From Nisaea sp. (lineage in GTDB: Bacteria; Pseudomonadota; Alphaproteobacteria; Thalassobaculales; Thalassobaculaceae): a stretch of 64,000 nt of DNA. Positions 8,831 through 17,558 of the stretch are shown here, piece after piece. The position numbers and the translations under genes were made by a program. How positions within the stretch are numbered: the first letter of the stretch is position 1; each line of letters opens with the position of its first letter. Location of the stretch: contig NZ_JAEPQA010000005.1 in the NCBI RefSeq assembly GCF_017640745.1, forward strand, positions 89,087-153,086. The letters are read 5' to 3'. The notes beneath the pieces were generated by a model, which saw only the letters and a list, made by a program, of their open reading frames with translations, did not search any database and was not told the origin of the DNA.

Positions 8831-9845
8831 TCAGGTGACAGGCCGAAATCCGCCCCGGCGCCACTTCCTTCAGCGCCGGCTGCTCGATCCGGCAGCGTTC
8901 CGTCGCATGCGGGCAGCGGGGATGGAAATGACAGCCCGGCGGCGGGTCGATCGGCGACGGGATCTCGCCCTTGATCGGCACGAAGGTCCGCTTGCGGGTA
9001 TCGAGCCGCGGAACCTCTTCCAGCAACGCCTTGGTATAGGGATGGTTCGGTGCACTGAAGAGCTCGGACGTGGGGGCGCTCTCGACCACCCGGCCGAGAT
9101 ACATGATCACCACCCGGTCGCTCAGATGCTCGACGACGCCGAGATCGTGGCTGATGAAGAGATAGGTGAGATTGAGATCCTCGCGCAGATCCATGAAGAG
9201 GTTGAGCACCTGCGCCTGGATCGAGACGTCGAGCGCGGCGACGGACTCGTCGCAGACGAGGAAGTCCGGCTTCACCGCGAGCGCGCGGGCGATGCCGATG
9301 CGCTGACGCTGGCCGCCGGAGAACTGGTGCGGGTAGCGCCGCACATAGCTCGGATCGAGCCCGACCCGGAGCATCACGCTCTGTACGTAGTCCTCGACCT
9401 CGTTCGGCTTGACGATGCCGTGCACCCGGGGTGCTTCGCCGATGATGTCGCGGACGCGCAAGCGCGGATTGAGCGAGCTCATCGGATCCTGGAAGATCAT
9501 CTGGATCTTCAGCTGCGCGTCGCGCGCGTCGGCCCCCTTGAGTTCGGTCACATCCCGGCCACGGTAAAACATCTTCCCGTCGCTCGGTTCGTGCACGCCG
9601 GCCACCACGCGGCCGAGCGTGGATTTGCCGCAGCCGGACTCGCCGACCAGCCCGACCACTTCGCCATCGGCGATCGAAAGCGAGACATTGTCGACGGCAT
9701 GAACCGTTTCCTCGCGCACGTTCGCACCGAGGCGCTGGCCGATCTTGGCCGCGAGATCGAGATGTTTGGTGAAGCGCTTCGAGATGCCGTCGAGACGGAC
9801 GATCGGCGTCGCGCCGGATGCTGCTTTATCCATTTCCATCGCCAT
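8817..9845 (-). CDS. Peptide-type ABC transporter ATP-binding protein (DppF-like)
   Basis: The second ATPase of the importer, 342 residues. It shows Walker A GLVGESGCGKSTLG, the ABC signature FSGGQRQRIGIA and Walker B FLVCDESVAALD (Ser where Pro is more usual). The C-terminal oligopeptide-transporter extension has the cysteine-bearing motif CHFHPRCPHATERC. The start at 9845 is chosen because GGAGG lies about 10 bases upstream and the preceding gene stops 2 bases before. It acts with the paired DppD-like ATPase on the inner face of the membrane. Confidence 0.9.
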   Translation of the reverse strand: MAMEMDKAASGATPIVRLDGISKRFTKHLDLAAKIGQRLGANVREETVHAVDNVSLSIADGEVVGLVGESGCGKSTLGRVVAGVHEPSDGKMFYRGRDVTELKGADARDAQLKIQMIFQDPMSSLNPRLRVRDIIGEAPRVHGIVKPNEVEDYVQSVMLRVGLDPSYVRRYPHQFSGGQRQRIGIARALAVKPDFLVCDESVAALDVSIQAQVLNLFMDLREDLNLTYLFISHDLGVVEHLSDRVVIMYLGRVVESAPTSELFSAPNHPYTKALLEEVPRLDTRKRTFVPIKGEIPSPIDPPPGCHFHPRCPHATERCRIEQPALKEVAPGRISACHLNDGL

Positions 9846-9847
9846 GA

Positions 9848-10828
9848 TCAGACAGCCTCCGCCACGAGCGGGTGATGACACCGGATCTGGCGCGCTCCCG
9901 CAGCGTTCTCCAGTGCCGGCGGTTGCTCGCAGGCCGCAGTCGCGTAATTGCAGCGCGCCGCGAAGGCACAGCCCTCCGGCAGGTTGAGGAGCGACGGGGT
10001 CATCCCCGGGATCTGATGCAGACGCTTGCCGCGCGCATTGCGGCTCGGCACGGACCCGATAAGGCCCGCGGTATAGGGATGCATCGGCGCATCCAGCACG
10101 TCGTCCACCTTGCCGGCCTCGACGACGCGCCCCGCATACATCACCGCAACCTCGTCCGCGAGGCCGGCGACCACCGAGAGATCGTGGGTGATCCAGATCA
10201 TCGCCGTCCCGGTCTCGGCGCAGAGCTTCTGCACCTCGTAGAGGATCTGGCCCTGGATGGTGACGTCGAGTGCCGTGGTCGGCTCGTCCGCAACGATCAG
10301 ATCCGGCTTGTTGAGCAGCGCGATGGCGATCGCCACGCGCTGGCGCATGCCGCCCGAGAATTGGTGCGGATAGCTCTTCAGACGCTCGTCCGGCGACGGA
10401 ATGCCGACCTGGCCGAGCGCGTCACGGGCACGCTGACGCGCCTCGTCGTCGGTAACCTTGTGATGCGCCTTGATAGCCTCGATCATCTGCGTGTCGATGC
10501 GCAGGACCGGGTTCAGCGTCATCATCGGATCCTGGAAGATCATCGCGACATTGTTGCCGCGCAGCTGCCGCATCCGCTCCTGGCTCGCGCCGACGAGATT
10601 TTCCCCGCGATAGAGGATCTCACCGCCGACCACCCGGCCCGGCTCATCGACCAGACCGAGGATGGAAAACCCGGTGACGGTCTTGCCGGATCCGGATTCC
10701 CCGACGAGGCCAAGGATCTTGCCCTTGCCGACGGAGAAACTGACATCGTTCACCGCCTTCACGACGCCGGCCTTGGTGAAGAAATGGGTCTGCAGATTGC
10801 GGACCTCGAGAGTCGCCTGATCGCTCAT
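9848..10828 (-). CDS. Peptide-type ABC transporter ATP-binding protein (DppD-like)
   Basis: The first ATPase of the importer, 326 residues, with Walker [15 protein letters not shown], signature [12 protein letters not shown], Walker [13 protein letters not shown] and the C-terminal oligo_HPY-type tail ([17 protein letters not shown]). The start is the ATG at 10828 (MSDQATLEV); the frame is open much further upstream, but that part overlaps the permease gene in another frame and is not coding. It lies 11 bp after the DppC-like permease gene and 2 bp before the DppF-like gene. Confidence 0.91.
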   Translation of the reverse strand: MSDQATLEVRNLQTHFFTKAGVVKAVNDVSFSVGKGKILGLVGESGSGKTVTGFSILGLVDEPGRVVGGEILYRGENLVGASQERMRQLRGNNVAMIFQDPMMTLNPVLRIDTQMIEAIKAHHKVTDDEARQRARDALGQVGIPSPDERLKSYPHQFSGGMRQRVAIAIALLNKPDLIVADEPTTALDVTIQGQILYEVQKLCAETGTAMIWITHDLSVVAGLADEVAVMYAGRVVEAGKVDDVLDAPMHPYTAGLIGSVPSRNARGKRLHQIPGMTPSLLNLPEGCAFAARCNYATAACEQPPALENAAGARQIRCHHPLVAEAV

Positions 10829-10839
10829 CTGACCTGATC

Positions 10840-11775
10840 CTATTTCTGCAGGCGGGGATTGAGGACGTCGCGCAGACGGTCGCCAACCACGTTGATCGTC
10901 ACGATCGTGAACAGCAGGGCCAGGCCGGGATAGACGCTGATCCAGTACTCTCCGCTCATCATGTATTCGAAACCGTTCGCGATCAGCAGGCCGAGCGACG
11001 GTTCGGTCACCGGCAGTCCGAGCCCGAGGAAGGACAGGGTCGCTTCCAGCAGGATCGCGTGCGCCACCTGCATGGTGGCGACAACGATCAGCGGCGGCAG
11101 GCAGTTCGGCAGCATGTGGCCGAAGATCACCCGCGGTTTCGAGAGGCCGAGACAGGTCGCCGCTTCGATATATTCCCTTCGCCGTTCGACCAGTGCGGAG
11201 CCGCGCACGGTCCGCGCATAATAGGCCCACTGCACCAGCACCAGAGCGACGATGATCTTGTCGATCCCCTTGCCCAGCGTTGCGAGCAGCACAAGGGCTA
11301 TGAGGATCGCCGGAAAGCTCAGCTGGATATCAACCACGCGCATGATGACGGTATCGACCTTGCCGCCGAAATAGGCGGCGCAGAGGCCGAAACTGACGCC
11401 GATCAGCAACGCAATGATGCCGCTGCCGATGCCGACGCCGAGGCTGATCCGGAGGCCGTAGATCATGGCGCTGACCATGTCGCGGCCGAGCCCGTCTGTC
11501 CCGAGCATGGCAGTCACGCCACTGCCCATGGTTCCGCCCGGATGCAGCCTGTTGTCCATGAAGGTGACGGAGGCGAGATCGTACGGATCGGTCGGGGAGA
11601 TCCACGGACCGAACAGCGCGATCAGAAGCACGATCGCGACGCCGACGGCGCCGCCGACGGCGACCTTGCTTTCCGCATAATCATTGAGAAAACGGCGGAA
11701 TGGCGTCTCGCCCTCCGCGATCGGCTTTGCCGCTCCGGCGCCGCCGACATTCGTATCGTCGTGAACCGCCGTCAT
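10840..11775 (-). CDS. Peptide-type ABC transporter permease (DppC-like)
   Basis: An inner-membrane permease of 311 residues with an N-terminal cytoplasmic tail, a first membrane helix (VGVAIVLLIALFGPWI), the conserved DGLGRDMVSAMIYG segment, and the EAATCLGLSKPRVIFGHMLPN loop (EAA motif) that contacts the ATPase. Family-typical five further helices follow. It overlaps the DppB-like gene by 4 bases (ATGA), indicating coupled translation. Substrate specificity is not visible in the permease. Confidence 0.91.
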   Translation of the reverse strand: MTAVHDDTNVGGAGAAKPIAEGETPFRRFLNDYAESKVAVGGAVGVAIVLLIALFGPWISPTDPYDLASVTFMDNRLHPGGTMGSGVTAMLGTDGLGRDMVSAMIYGLRISLGVGIGSGIIALLIGVSFGLCAAYFGGKVDTVIMRVVDIQLSFPAILIALVLLATLGKGIDKIIVALVLVQWAYYARTVRGSALVERRREYIEAATCLGLSKPRVIFGHMLPNCLPPLIVVATMQVAHAILLEATLSFLGLGLPVTEPSLGLLIANGFEYMMSGEYWISVYPGLALLFTIVTINVVGDRLRDVLNPRLQK

Positions 11776-12749
11776 GACTTCACCTCCTGGAGCCGCACCC
11801 GCGGATCGAGCACGGAATAGAGAACGTCGACGACCAGGTTTATGAACACGAAGAGCCCGACCACGAACAGCAGGTAGGCCACGATCACCGGGCGGTCGAG
11901 GAAGCCGATCGAGTCGATCAGCAGCTTGCCCATGCCCGGCCAGGCGAACACCGTCTCGGTCACGACCGAGAACGCTATCAGGCCGCCGAACTCAAGGCCG
12001 AGAACGGTCACGACCGGGATCATGATGTTCTTGAACAGATGCACGCCGATGATGCGGCCGGTGCTGAGGCCCTTTGCGCGGGCGAACTTGATGTAGTCCT
12101 GGTGCACGACCTCGCGAGTCCCTGCCCTCGCAAGACGGATCACCATGGAAAGCTTGAAAAGCGCGAGATTGACCGCCGGCAAGATCAGATGCTGCAGGCC
12201 GTCAAGTGTGAGGAAACTGACCGGAATTCCGAACAGCTCCACGGTATCCCCGCGGCCCGTCGACGGCAGCCAGCCAAGGATCACCGCGAAGAACAGGATC
12301 ATCATGATGCCGACCCAGAATGTCGGCACGCTGAAGCCGAGGATCGAGGCCGTCATGATGGTCTTGGACATCCACGAGTCCGCTTTCAGACCGGCATAGA
12401 TGCCGAGCGGAATGCCGATGACCACTGCGATCAGCAGAGCGGCGATCGCAAGCTCGAAGGTTGCGGGCATCCGTTCCAGAATCAGCTCCATCGCCGGTTC
12501 CTGGAAAACGAAGGAATTGCCCATGTCTCCCTGCAGCGCGTTTCCGATGAAGCGCAGGTACTGCATGTAGAAAGGCAGATCCAGCCCCATGGACTTGATG
12601 ATCGCCTGACGCTCCGCCTGGTCCGCATCGTCCGCGACGAGCATCTCGACCGGATCCCCGACGAGAAACACGCCGCCGAAGACCAGCAGCGACATGATGA
12701 TCATAACCAGAGCCGCTTGCAGCAAGCGGCGAATGACGAAGACAGTCAT
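11772..12749 (-). CDS. Peptide-type ABC transporter permease (DppB-like)
   Basis: The first permease of the importer, 325 residues. It has the typical N-terminal helix (LLQAALVMIIMSLLVFGGVFLVG), a periplasmic domain, and later helices with the EAA-like loop DYIKFARAKGLSTGRIIGVHLFKN. It is separated from the binding-protein gene by 80 bp that hold a strong hairpin, and it overlaps the DppC-like gene by 4 bases. It belongs to the dipeptide/oligopeptide/nickel permease family. Confidence 0.91.
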   Translation of the reverse strand: MTVFVIRRLLQAALVMIIMSLLVFGGVFLVGDPVEMLVADDADQAERQAIIKSMGLDLPFYMQYLRFIGNALQGDMGNSFVFQEPAMELILERMPATFELAIAALLIAVVIGIPLGIYAGLKADSWMSKTIMTASILGFSVPTFWVGIMMILFFAVILGWLPSTGRGDTVELFGIPVSFLTLDGLQHLILPAVNLALFKLSMVIRLARAGTREVVHQDYIKFARAKGLSTGRIIGVHLFKNIMIPVVTVLGLEFGGLIAFSVVTETVFAWPGMGKLLIDSIGFLDRPVIVAYLLFVVGLFVFINLVVDVLYSVLDPRVRLQEVKS

Positions 12750-12777
12750 CCCTTATCCCGACACCAGCATGGTTGCC

Positions 12778-12813
12778 GACGGGCTGCCGGATCCAAAGGT
12801 CCGGCAGCCCGTC
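12778..12813 (-). promoter_or_regulatory. Intercistronic hairpin between binding-protein and permease genes
   Basis: A perfect 14-bp inverted repeat (GACGGGCTGCCGGA and its complement) with an 8-base loop lies directly after the stop of the substrate-binding-protein gene. No U-tract follows, so it is unlikely to be a full terminator. In such operons a hairpin at this point usually stabilises the binding-protein mRNA and lowers expression of the downstream permease genes; that role is inferred here. Confidence 0.65.
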
Positions 12814-12829
12814 TCAGGTCATTGTTGTA

Positions 12830-14440
12830 TTATTCCGGGACGAAATCGAACGCCGTGGTGCGCTCGTCCGTCCGGGGGATGTACTTGATGCCCTTCTTCG
12901 TGGCCCAAGTGTTCACCTGATAGTGCAGCGGGATGATGCCCATATCCTCGCCGATGCCGACGTCGGTCGCTTCTGCCAGGAGCTTCTCGCGCTTGGCATC
13001 GTCAACCGTGGCCAGAGCCTGGTTCAGCAGTGCATCCATCTTCGGGTTGGAGTGACGGCCGCGGTTGGACGCCCCCATGCCCTTCTCCTTGTCGTGCGTC
13101 GCGAGGAGCGACTTCAGCGGCGAGGAGGCCTCACCCGTGCCGGAGCCCCAGCCGACCAGCACGAGGCTGAATTCCGGCTGACCGTCCGCGCCGGAGGACG
13201 CCCGCTTGAAGAAGACGTTCTTGGTCATGGTCTCGACCTTGGTCGGGATGCCGTTCGAGGTGAACAGCTGACCGATCGCTTCCAGAATCTTCGCGTCGTT
13301 GATGTAGCGGTCGTTCGGGCCGTGCGCGGTCAGCGCGAAGCCGTCCGGATAGCCGGCTTCCGCCAGCAGCTTCTTCGCCGCAGCCGGATCGTACGGATCG
13401 GGCTTCAGGTTCGGCGAGACACCGAAGAAGCCTTTCGGAAGCAGCTGACCCGCCGGGATCGCCACGCCTTCCATGACCCGCTCCACGATGGCTTCGCGGT
13501 TGATCATCATGGAGAGCGCCTTGCGGACGCGCGCGTCCTTCAGCGGATTGGAGGTCAGCGGATTGCCGGCCTTGTCGGTGACGAAGGGCGACACGTCGCG
13601 GAACTGATCCAGGTGGAGATAGATCACGCGGTTGGAGATACCGGAGCTGAGAGTGACCCGCGGGTCCTTCTTCAGCCGTTCGATATCGACCGTCGGGACG
13701 TTGTCGATCGCATCGACGTCACCCGCCAGCAGGGCCGCGACGCGGGCCGGCTCGGACTTGATGAACTTGAAGGTCACCTTGTCCCACGGCTGCGCGACCT
13801 TGCCGGTATAGCCGTCGTATTTCTCAAGGACGATTTCCTCGCCCTTCTTCCACTCAACGAACTTGTACGGGCCGGATCCGATGGTCGCCGTGCCGTCGTT
13901 GAAGTCCTTGGCGGAAATGCCCTTGTTCTTGCCGGAGCTGTCGGTGCCCTTGGCTTCGGAGGACATGATCATGACCGTGGTCAGATCGTTCGCCATCAGC
14001 GGATAGGGCTCTTCCGTGACGATATGGAGCGTCAGATCGTCCACCTTCACCAGCTTCTTGCCCTTGGTGTAGGTGCGGAAGCTCGAGTTGCCGCCTTCGT
14101 AATTGTCGGCGCGCTCGAAGGAGAAGATCACGTCGTCGACCGTCAGGTCGGACCCGTCATGGAACTTGATGCCCTCGCGGAGCTTGAATTCCCAGGTCGT
14201 GTCGTTCACCGGCTTCCAGGATTCGGCGGCGCCGCCGAAGATCGCCTGGTTCGAATCGAATTCCACAAGACGCTCGAACACATGCCCGATCATCGAGTTG
14301 TTGGGCGTCAGATTGTGGAAATAAGGGTCCATAGAGGACGGTTCCGACCGGATACCGATCACGATATCGGCGGCCAGAACGTTCGTGGTCATAGCGGATA
14401 CCGCCACGGCCGCAAGACCAAGCCTGCGCAGTGCCTTCAT
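12830..14440 (-). CDS. Periplasmic substrate-binding protein of peptide-type ABC importer
   Basis: A 536-residue protein of the SBP family 5 (DppA/OppA-like). It has an N-terminal signal peptide (about 23 residues, cleavage near NVLAAD), then the family motifs LREGIKFHDGSDLTVDDV and IGSGPYKFVEW, and the late hinge region. The protein is probably soluble in the periplasm, as no lipobox is present. It opens the operon continuing with two permeases, two ATPases and an amidohydrolase, all on the minus strand. Its ligand is not determinable from sequence; N-acylated amino acids or small peptides are suggested by the neighbouring hydrolases. Confidence 0.92.
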   Translation of the reverse strand: MKALRRLGLAAVAVSAMTTNVLAADIVIGIRSEPSSMDPYFHNLTPNNSMIGHVFERLVEFDSNQAIFGGAAESWKPVNDTTWEFKLREGIKFHDGSDLTVDDVIFSFERADNYEGGNSSFRTYTKGKKLVKVDDLTLHIVTEEPYPLMANDLTTVMIMSSEAKGTDSSGKNKGISAKDFNDGTATIGSGPYKFVEWKKGEEIVLEKYDGYTGKVAQPWDKVTFKFIKSEPARVAALLAGDVDAIDNVPTVDIERLKKDPRVTLSSGISNRVIYLHLDQFRDVSPFVTDKAGNPLTSNPLKDARVRKALSMMINREAIVERVMEGVAIPAGQLLPKGFFGVSPNLKPDPYDPAAAKKLLAEAGYPDGFALTAHGPNDRYINDAKILEAIGQLFTSNGIPTKVETMTKNVFFKRASSGADGQPEFSLVLVGWGSGTGEASSPLKSLLATHDKEKGMGASNRGRHSNPKMDALLNQALATVDDAKREKLLAEATDVGIGEDMGIIPLHYQVNTWATKKGIKYIPRTDERTTAFDFVPE

Positions 14441-14550
14441 CCCTGCCTCCTGTCTTCAGTCACACATTGATTTTGAGCCGGTTGTATAAAATTCCGGCAC
14501 TTATGAGAGCGCAGAGCATGGCGCATTAGAACCGGCTTCGCAAGGCTGGT

Positions 14551-14568
14551 GCGCCCGCAAACGGGCGC
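14551..14568. other. Short GC hairpin in divergent intergenic region
   Basis: A 7-bp perfect stem (GCGCCCG / CGGGCGC) with CAAA loop lies between the importer operon and the desuccinylase-like gene, followed on the plus strand by CCTTTGCTTG. It could belong to the leader of the plus-strand gene; there is no proof of function. Confidence 0.3.
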
Positions 14569-14656
14569 CTTTGCTTGTCGTCGGCAAAGCCTTCGCGTTA
14601 CGATTGATCTGTCGCCCGGCTGCACGTCCGAAGCGCACCGGCAAAAGGACCCCCGA

Positions 14657-15631
14657 ATGTCAGACGCAGCCCCGGCATCCCTCTCCGATCATTATCCCGT
14701 CGAACTCGAACCTCCGGACATCTCGGCATACGAGAGAGGGAACACGGGCGTTCCCTACTTCACAACTTTCGCGTCCGGACGGACCGGACCCGACGTCCTG
14801 ATCACCGCCCTGGTACATGGCAACGAACTCTGCGGTGCGATCGCGCTGGATCATCTCTTCCGCAACGAGATCAGGCCTCAATGCGGCACCCTCACCCTCG
14901 GCTTCTGCAATGTTGCCGCATATGCGGAATTCCGGGCGGACTATCCCGCTCTTTCCAGATTCATCGACGAGGATTTCAACCGTGTCTGGGACCTGGACGC
15001 GCTCGAGGATGGGCGGCGCAGCCTTGAGCGGGCGAGGGCCCGCGAGATACGCCCGCTGATCGAGAGGGCGGAATTGCTGCTCGATCTGCATTCCATGCAG
15101 CATGCGACCGGGCCGCTCGTGCTTGCCGGACGGCATGCGAAAGGGCGGCAGCTTGCGGAGAAGGTCGGCGTACCGCCGCTCATTGTGCTCGATGCCGGGC
15201 ATGCCGCCGGCCGGCGTCTGCGTGACTACGATTTCTTTGACGATCCGGCGGATCCGCGGAGTGCGCTGCTGGTCGAATGCGGGCAGCACTGGTCGAATGC
15301 GGCGGCGGCGGTCGCGATCGAGACCACGTACCGCTTTCTTAACGCCGTGGGCCAGATCGACGGCGAAACGGTTATCCGGCATTGCGGATCCGGAACACCG
15401 CCGCGTCAGAAAGTGGTCGAGATCGTCCAGGTCATCACCGTGAAAACCGATTCTTTCCGCTTCCACGGGGATTACAGGGGCATGGAGATCATCCCCAAGG
15501 CCGGCACGGAGATCGGACGCGACGGCGGGACCCCGATCCGGACTCCCCATGACGACTGCGTTCTCATCATGCCGACGCGCCGGCTCAGCCGCGGACTGAC
15601 GGCGGTCCGCCTTGGTCGCTTTGTTGAATAG
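14657..15631 (+). CDS. Succinylglutamate desuccinylase/aspartoacylase family protein
   Basis: A 324-residue zinc-dependent amidase-like protein of the M14-related AstE/ASPA family. The first zinc motif is VHGNELCG (His and Glu), and the third ligand lies in LLDLHSMQ. The family removes acyl groups from N-acyl amino acids; the exact acyl group is unknown here. The ATG at 14657 has AAGGA a suitable distance upstream and begins a clean family-like N-terminus. The gene is divergent from the importer operon, which itself ends in another N-acyl amino-acid hydrolase, so both may act on imported N-acylated compounds. Confidence 0.82.
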   Translation: MSDAAPASLSDHYPVELEPPDISAYERGNTGVPYFTTFASGRTGPDVLITALVHGNELCGAIALDHLFRNEIRPQCGTLTLGFCNVAAYAEFRADYPALSRFIDEDFNRVWDLDALEDGRRSLERARAREIRPLIERAELLLDLHSMQHATGPLVLAGRHAKGRQLAEKVGVPPLIVLDAGHAAGRRLRDYDFFDDPADPRSALLVECGQHWSNAAAAVAIETTYRFLNAVGQIDGETVIRHCGSGTPPRQKVVEIVQVITVKTDSFRFHGDYRGMEIIPKAGTEIGRDGGTPIRTPHDDCVLIMPTRRLSRGLTAVRLGRFVE

Positions 15632-15712
15632 CCGGCCACTCCCGCTCTATGCTGTCACGTCATTTCCCGCTTATCGAGAAAGCGCCCGGCATCCGCCGGG
15701 ACGAAACAAAGA

Positions 15713-16822
15713 TTGAACGATCCCAAGGCGCCCGGCGCACCCGAACCCGATTCCCCCGCCGCCACGGCTGAGGACGGCGAGAAACAGCATGTCTTGCGCA
15801 AAGCGCTCGTCGCCATCGCGATAGGGACGGCCGGCGGTTTTCTCTTCGCCTGGCTCAAGCTTCCCCTCCCCTGGATGATGGGGGCGATGGTGGCGACCAC
15901 GATCTGTTCCATCGCCGGCCTCAATATCGGCCTGCCGCAGCCGGTCCGGATTGTTATGATCGCCATTCTCGGGGTCATGCTCGGAAGCGCGTTCAAGCCG
16001 GAGCTTCTTGACCATCTCGGCAAATGGGGGGTCTCCGTCACCGGACTGTTCTTCTACGGCATCGCGGCCCTCGTGCTGGTCCTGCTGTTTCTGAGGAAGG
16101 TCGCGAAATACGACCCGGTCACGGCCTATTTCTCCTCGTCACCAGGCGGCTTGAACGAGATGGTGATCGTCGGCAAGGCGATGGGCGGAGACGACCGGAT
16201 CATCGCCCTGACCCATGCCTCGCGCATCCTCATCGTGGTGATGATCATCCCCTTCCTGTTCCGGATCTTCGGCGGCTATCACCCGCAGACCGGCATGCTG
16301 CCGCCCGGGAACGGCTTCGACCTGCCGGCCCATGAATGGGCCCTGATGGCCGGCTGCGCCATTATCGGCCCCATCCTTGCAAAACGTCTGAAGCTTCCGG
16401 CGGCGCCCCTGCTCGGCGCGATGGTTCTCAGCCTGATCGTGCATCTGACCGGCTGGAGCGAGAACGCGCCGCCGAGCATGCTGATCGCCGCCGCTCAGGT
16501 GATCATCGGCACCGGTGTCGGCTGCCGCTTTGCCGGCACCAAGGTCGGTGAGGTCGTAAAGATCATCGGAACGTCGGCCGGCGCGTCGATGATCCTGCTC
16601 TCGACCGCCGTCGCCGCCGGGTTCCTGCTGCAGGACCTGACCGGAATTCCCTGGTACGTGCTGGTGCTGGCCTATGCGCCGGGCGGGCTGGCGGAGATGA
16701 GCATGGTGGCGCTCGGCATCGGCCAGGACGTCGCCTTCGTCGCGACCCACCACCTGTTCCGGATCGCCTTCATTGTCCTATTGGCGCCGCTCGCTTTCCG
16801 GGCCATTCGGCGCTGGTTCTGA
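15713..16822 (+). CDS. AbrB-family membrane protein (putative transporter)
   Basis: A 369-residue inner-membrane protein with about ten hydrophobic segments and the two repeated AbrB units (each with a motif like PWMMGAMVATT or APLLGAMVLSL). Members are often labelled ammonia monooxygenase or regulator by error; a transport role is more likely from topology. Motifs SSSPGGLNEMVIVGKAMG and AYAPGGLAEMSMVALG are the family's paired signatures. The only start that gives the full first helix is a TTG at 15713, just after a small GC hairpin, with no strong ribosome binding site, so the start is uncertain. The 3' end overlaps a convergent gene by 45 bases. Confidence 0.8.
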   Translation: MNDPKAPGAPEPDSPAATAEDGEKQHVLRKALVAIAIGTAGGFLFAWLKLPLPWMMGAMVATTICSIAGLNIGLPQPVRIVMIAILGVMLGSAFKPELLDHLGKWGVSVTGLFFYGIAALVLVLLFLRKVAKYDPVTAYFSSSPGGLNEMVIVGKAMGGDDRIIALTHASRILIVVMIIPFLFRIFGGYHPQTGMLPPGNGFDLPAHEWALMAGCAIIGPILAKRLKLPAAPLLGAMVLSLIVHLTGWSENAPPSMLIAAAQVIIGTGVGCRFAGTKVGEVVKIIGTSAGASMILLSTAVAAGFLLQDLTGIPWYVLVLAYAPGGLAEMSMVALGIGQDVAFVATHHLFRIAFIVLLAPLAFRAIRRWF

Positions 16823-17281
16823 GGCAACCGCTTCCGGACCAGCGTCGTCACTGCCGGACTTCTCGCGCCGGCTCGCTTCCTCGATGAGGGATTCGACCCA
16901 TTCACGGGCCGGCTCCAAGGTATCGAATACCCGAAATTCGGCGCCTGCAAGCCCATAGACCGGTCTGAAGATCGCTTCCGCGAGAGACTTGCCCACGGTG
17001 TCGTCGGAGAGAACAAAGGCGGAGGCGACGAGATTCCCGTTGCGGACCGGATCGCTCATATTGCGGCGAACCATTTCGAGAGCTTCCGGCGTAAAAAGCA
17101 CACTCTCGCTGATCACCGCGATCGATCCCCACGGGCCGGACTCGGTGAGCCTGATCCGCTCGGCGCGAGTCTGCTCGGTCGACATCTTCAACAGTTCGAC
17201 GTTGAACGGCCCCCGATTGCGCGACATCAGAATGCGGCCTTCCGTCCAGATCTCGCGTTTACCGTGAGGGGCAAATGCCAT
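16778..17281 (-). CDS. Conserved-looking protein of unknown function, possibly STAS-like
   Basis: A 167-residue cytoplasmic protein. The pattern of alternating strands and helices, ending with EFRVFDTLEPAREWVESLIEEA, resembles SpoIIAA/STAS-like domains, but this is weak. The C-terminal 35 residues are low-complexity (Ser, Glu, Pro, Ala) and their coding region overlaps the end of the AbrB-family gene on the other strand. Internal Met codons (for example Met19) could be the true start. No function is assigned. Confidence 0.55.
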   Translation of the reverse strand: MAFAPHGKREIWTEGRILMSRNRGPFNVELLKMSTEQTRAERIRLTESGPWGSIAVISESVLFTPEALEMVRRNMSDPVRNGNLVASAFVLSDDTVGKSLAEAIFRPVYGLAGAEFRVFDTLEPAREWVESLIEEASRREKSGSDDAGPEAVASEPAPNGPESERRQ

Positions 17282-17301
17282 CGTTCGTTCCCAGCCCCGG
17301 C

Positions 17302-17484
17302 CTAGCGCCGGAACCGGTAGACGAGTTGCGCGCGCTCAGCCGCCCGTGCGCTTTCCACATGATGCGGAACAGGCGCGATCCCGAACTCGCGCTCCTTGTA
17401 GTGGTCGACATCCACCTGGGTCAGGTCGAAGAGATCACAGAGCCAAATCGTGAATCGGGCAAAGACGCGTTCGATCAGCAGCAT
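17302..17484 (-). CDS. Small protein, 60 residues, function unknown
   Basis: A short gene with a very good ribosome binding site (CCGGAGGGC about 7 bases before the ATG at 17484). The product starts hydrophobic (LLIERVFARFTIWLCDLFDL) and continues with a charged, Arg-rich C-terminus. It fills the gap between the STAS-like gene and the alpha/beta hydrolase, all on the minus strand. No family is recognised; the ribosome site is the main support. Confidence 0.5.
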   Translation of the reverse strand: MLLIERVFARFTIWLCDLFDLTQVDVDHYKEREFGIAPVPHHVESARAAERAQLVYRFRR

Positions 17485-17558
17485 GGCGTGCCCTCCGGGG
17501 CGGAGATTCTTTCATCCCGAAGACATTCTAGGCACGCAAACGGCAATTACGGAAGGAA

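Noticed and set aside
10829..11230. Upstream extension of the DppD-like reading frame
   Set aside because: It overlaps the DppC-like permease coding sequence in another frame and is Arg-rich noise; the true start is at 10828.
12773..14470. Plus-strand open frame of 565 codons
   Set aside because: It lies wholly antisense to the substrate-binding-protein gene, which has signal peptide and family motifs; the long open frame is a side effect of high-GC codon use.
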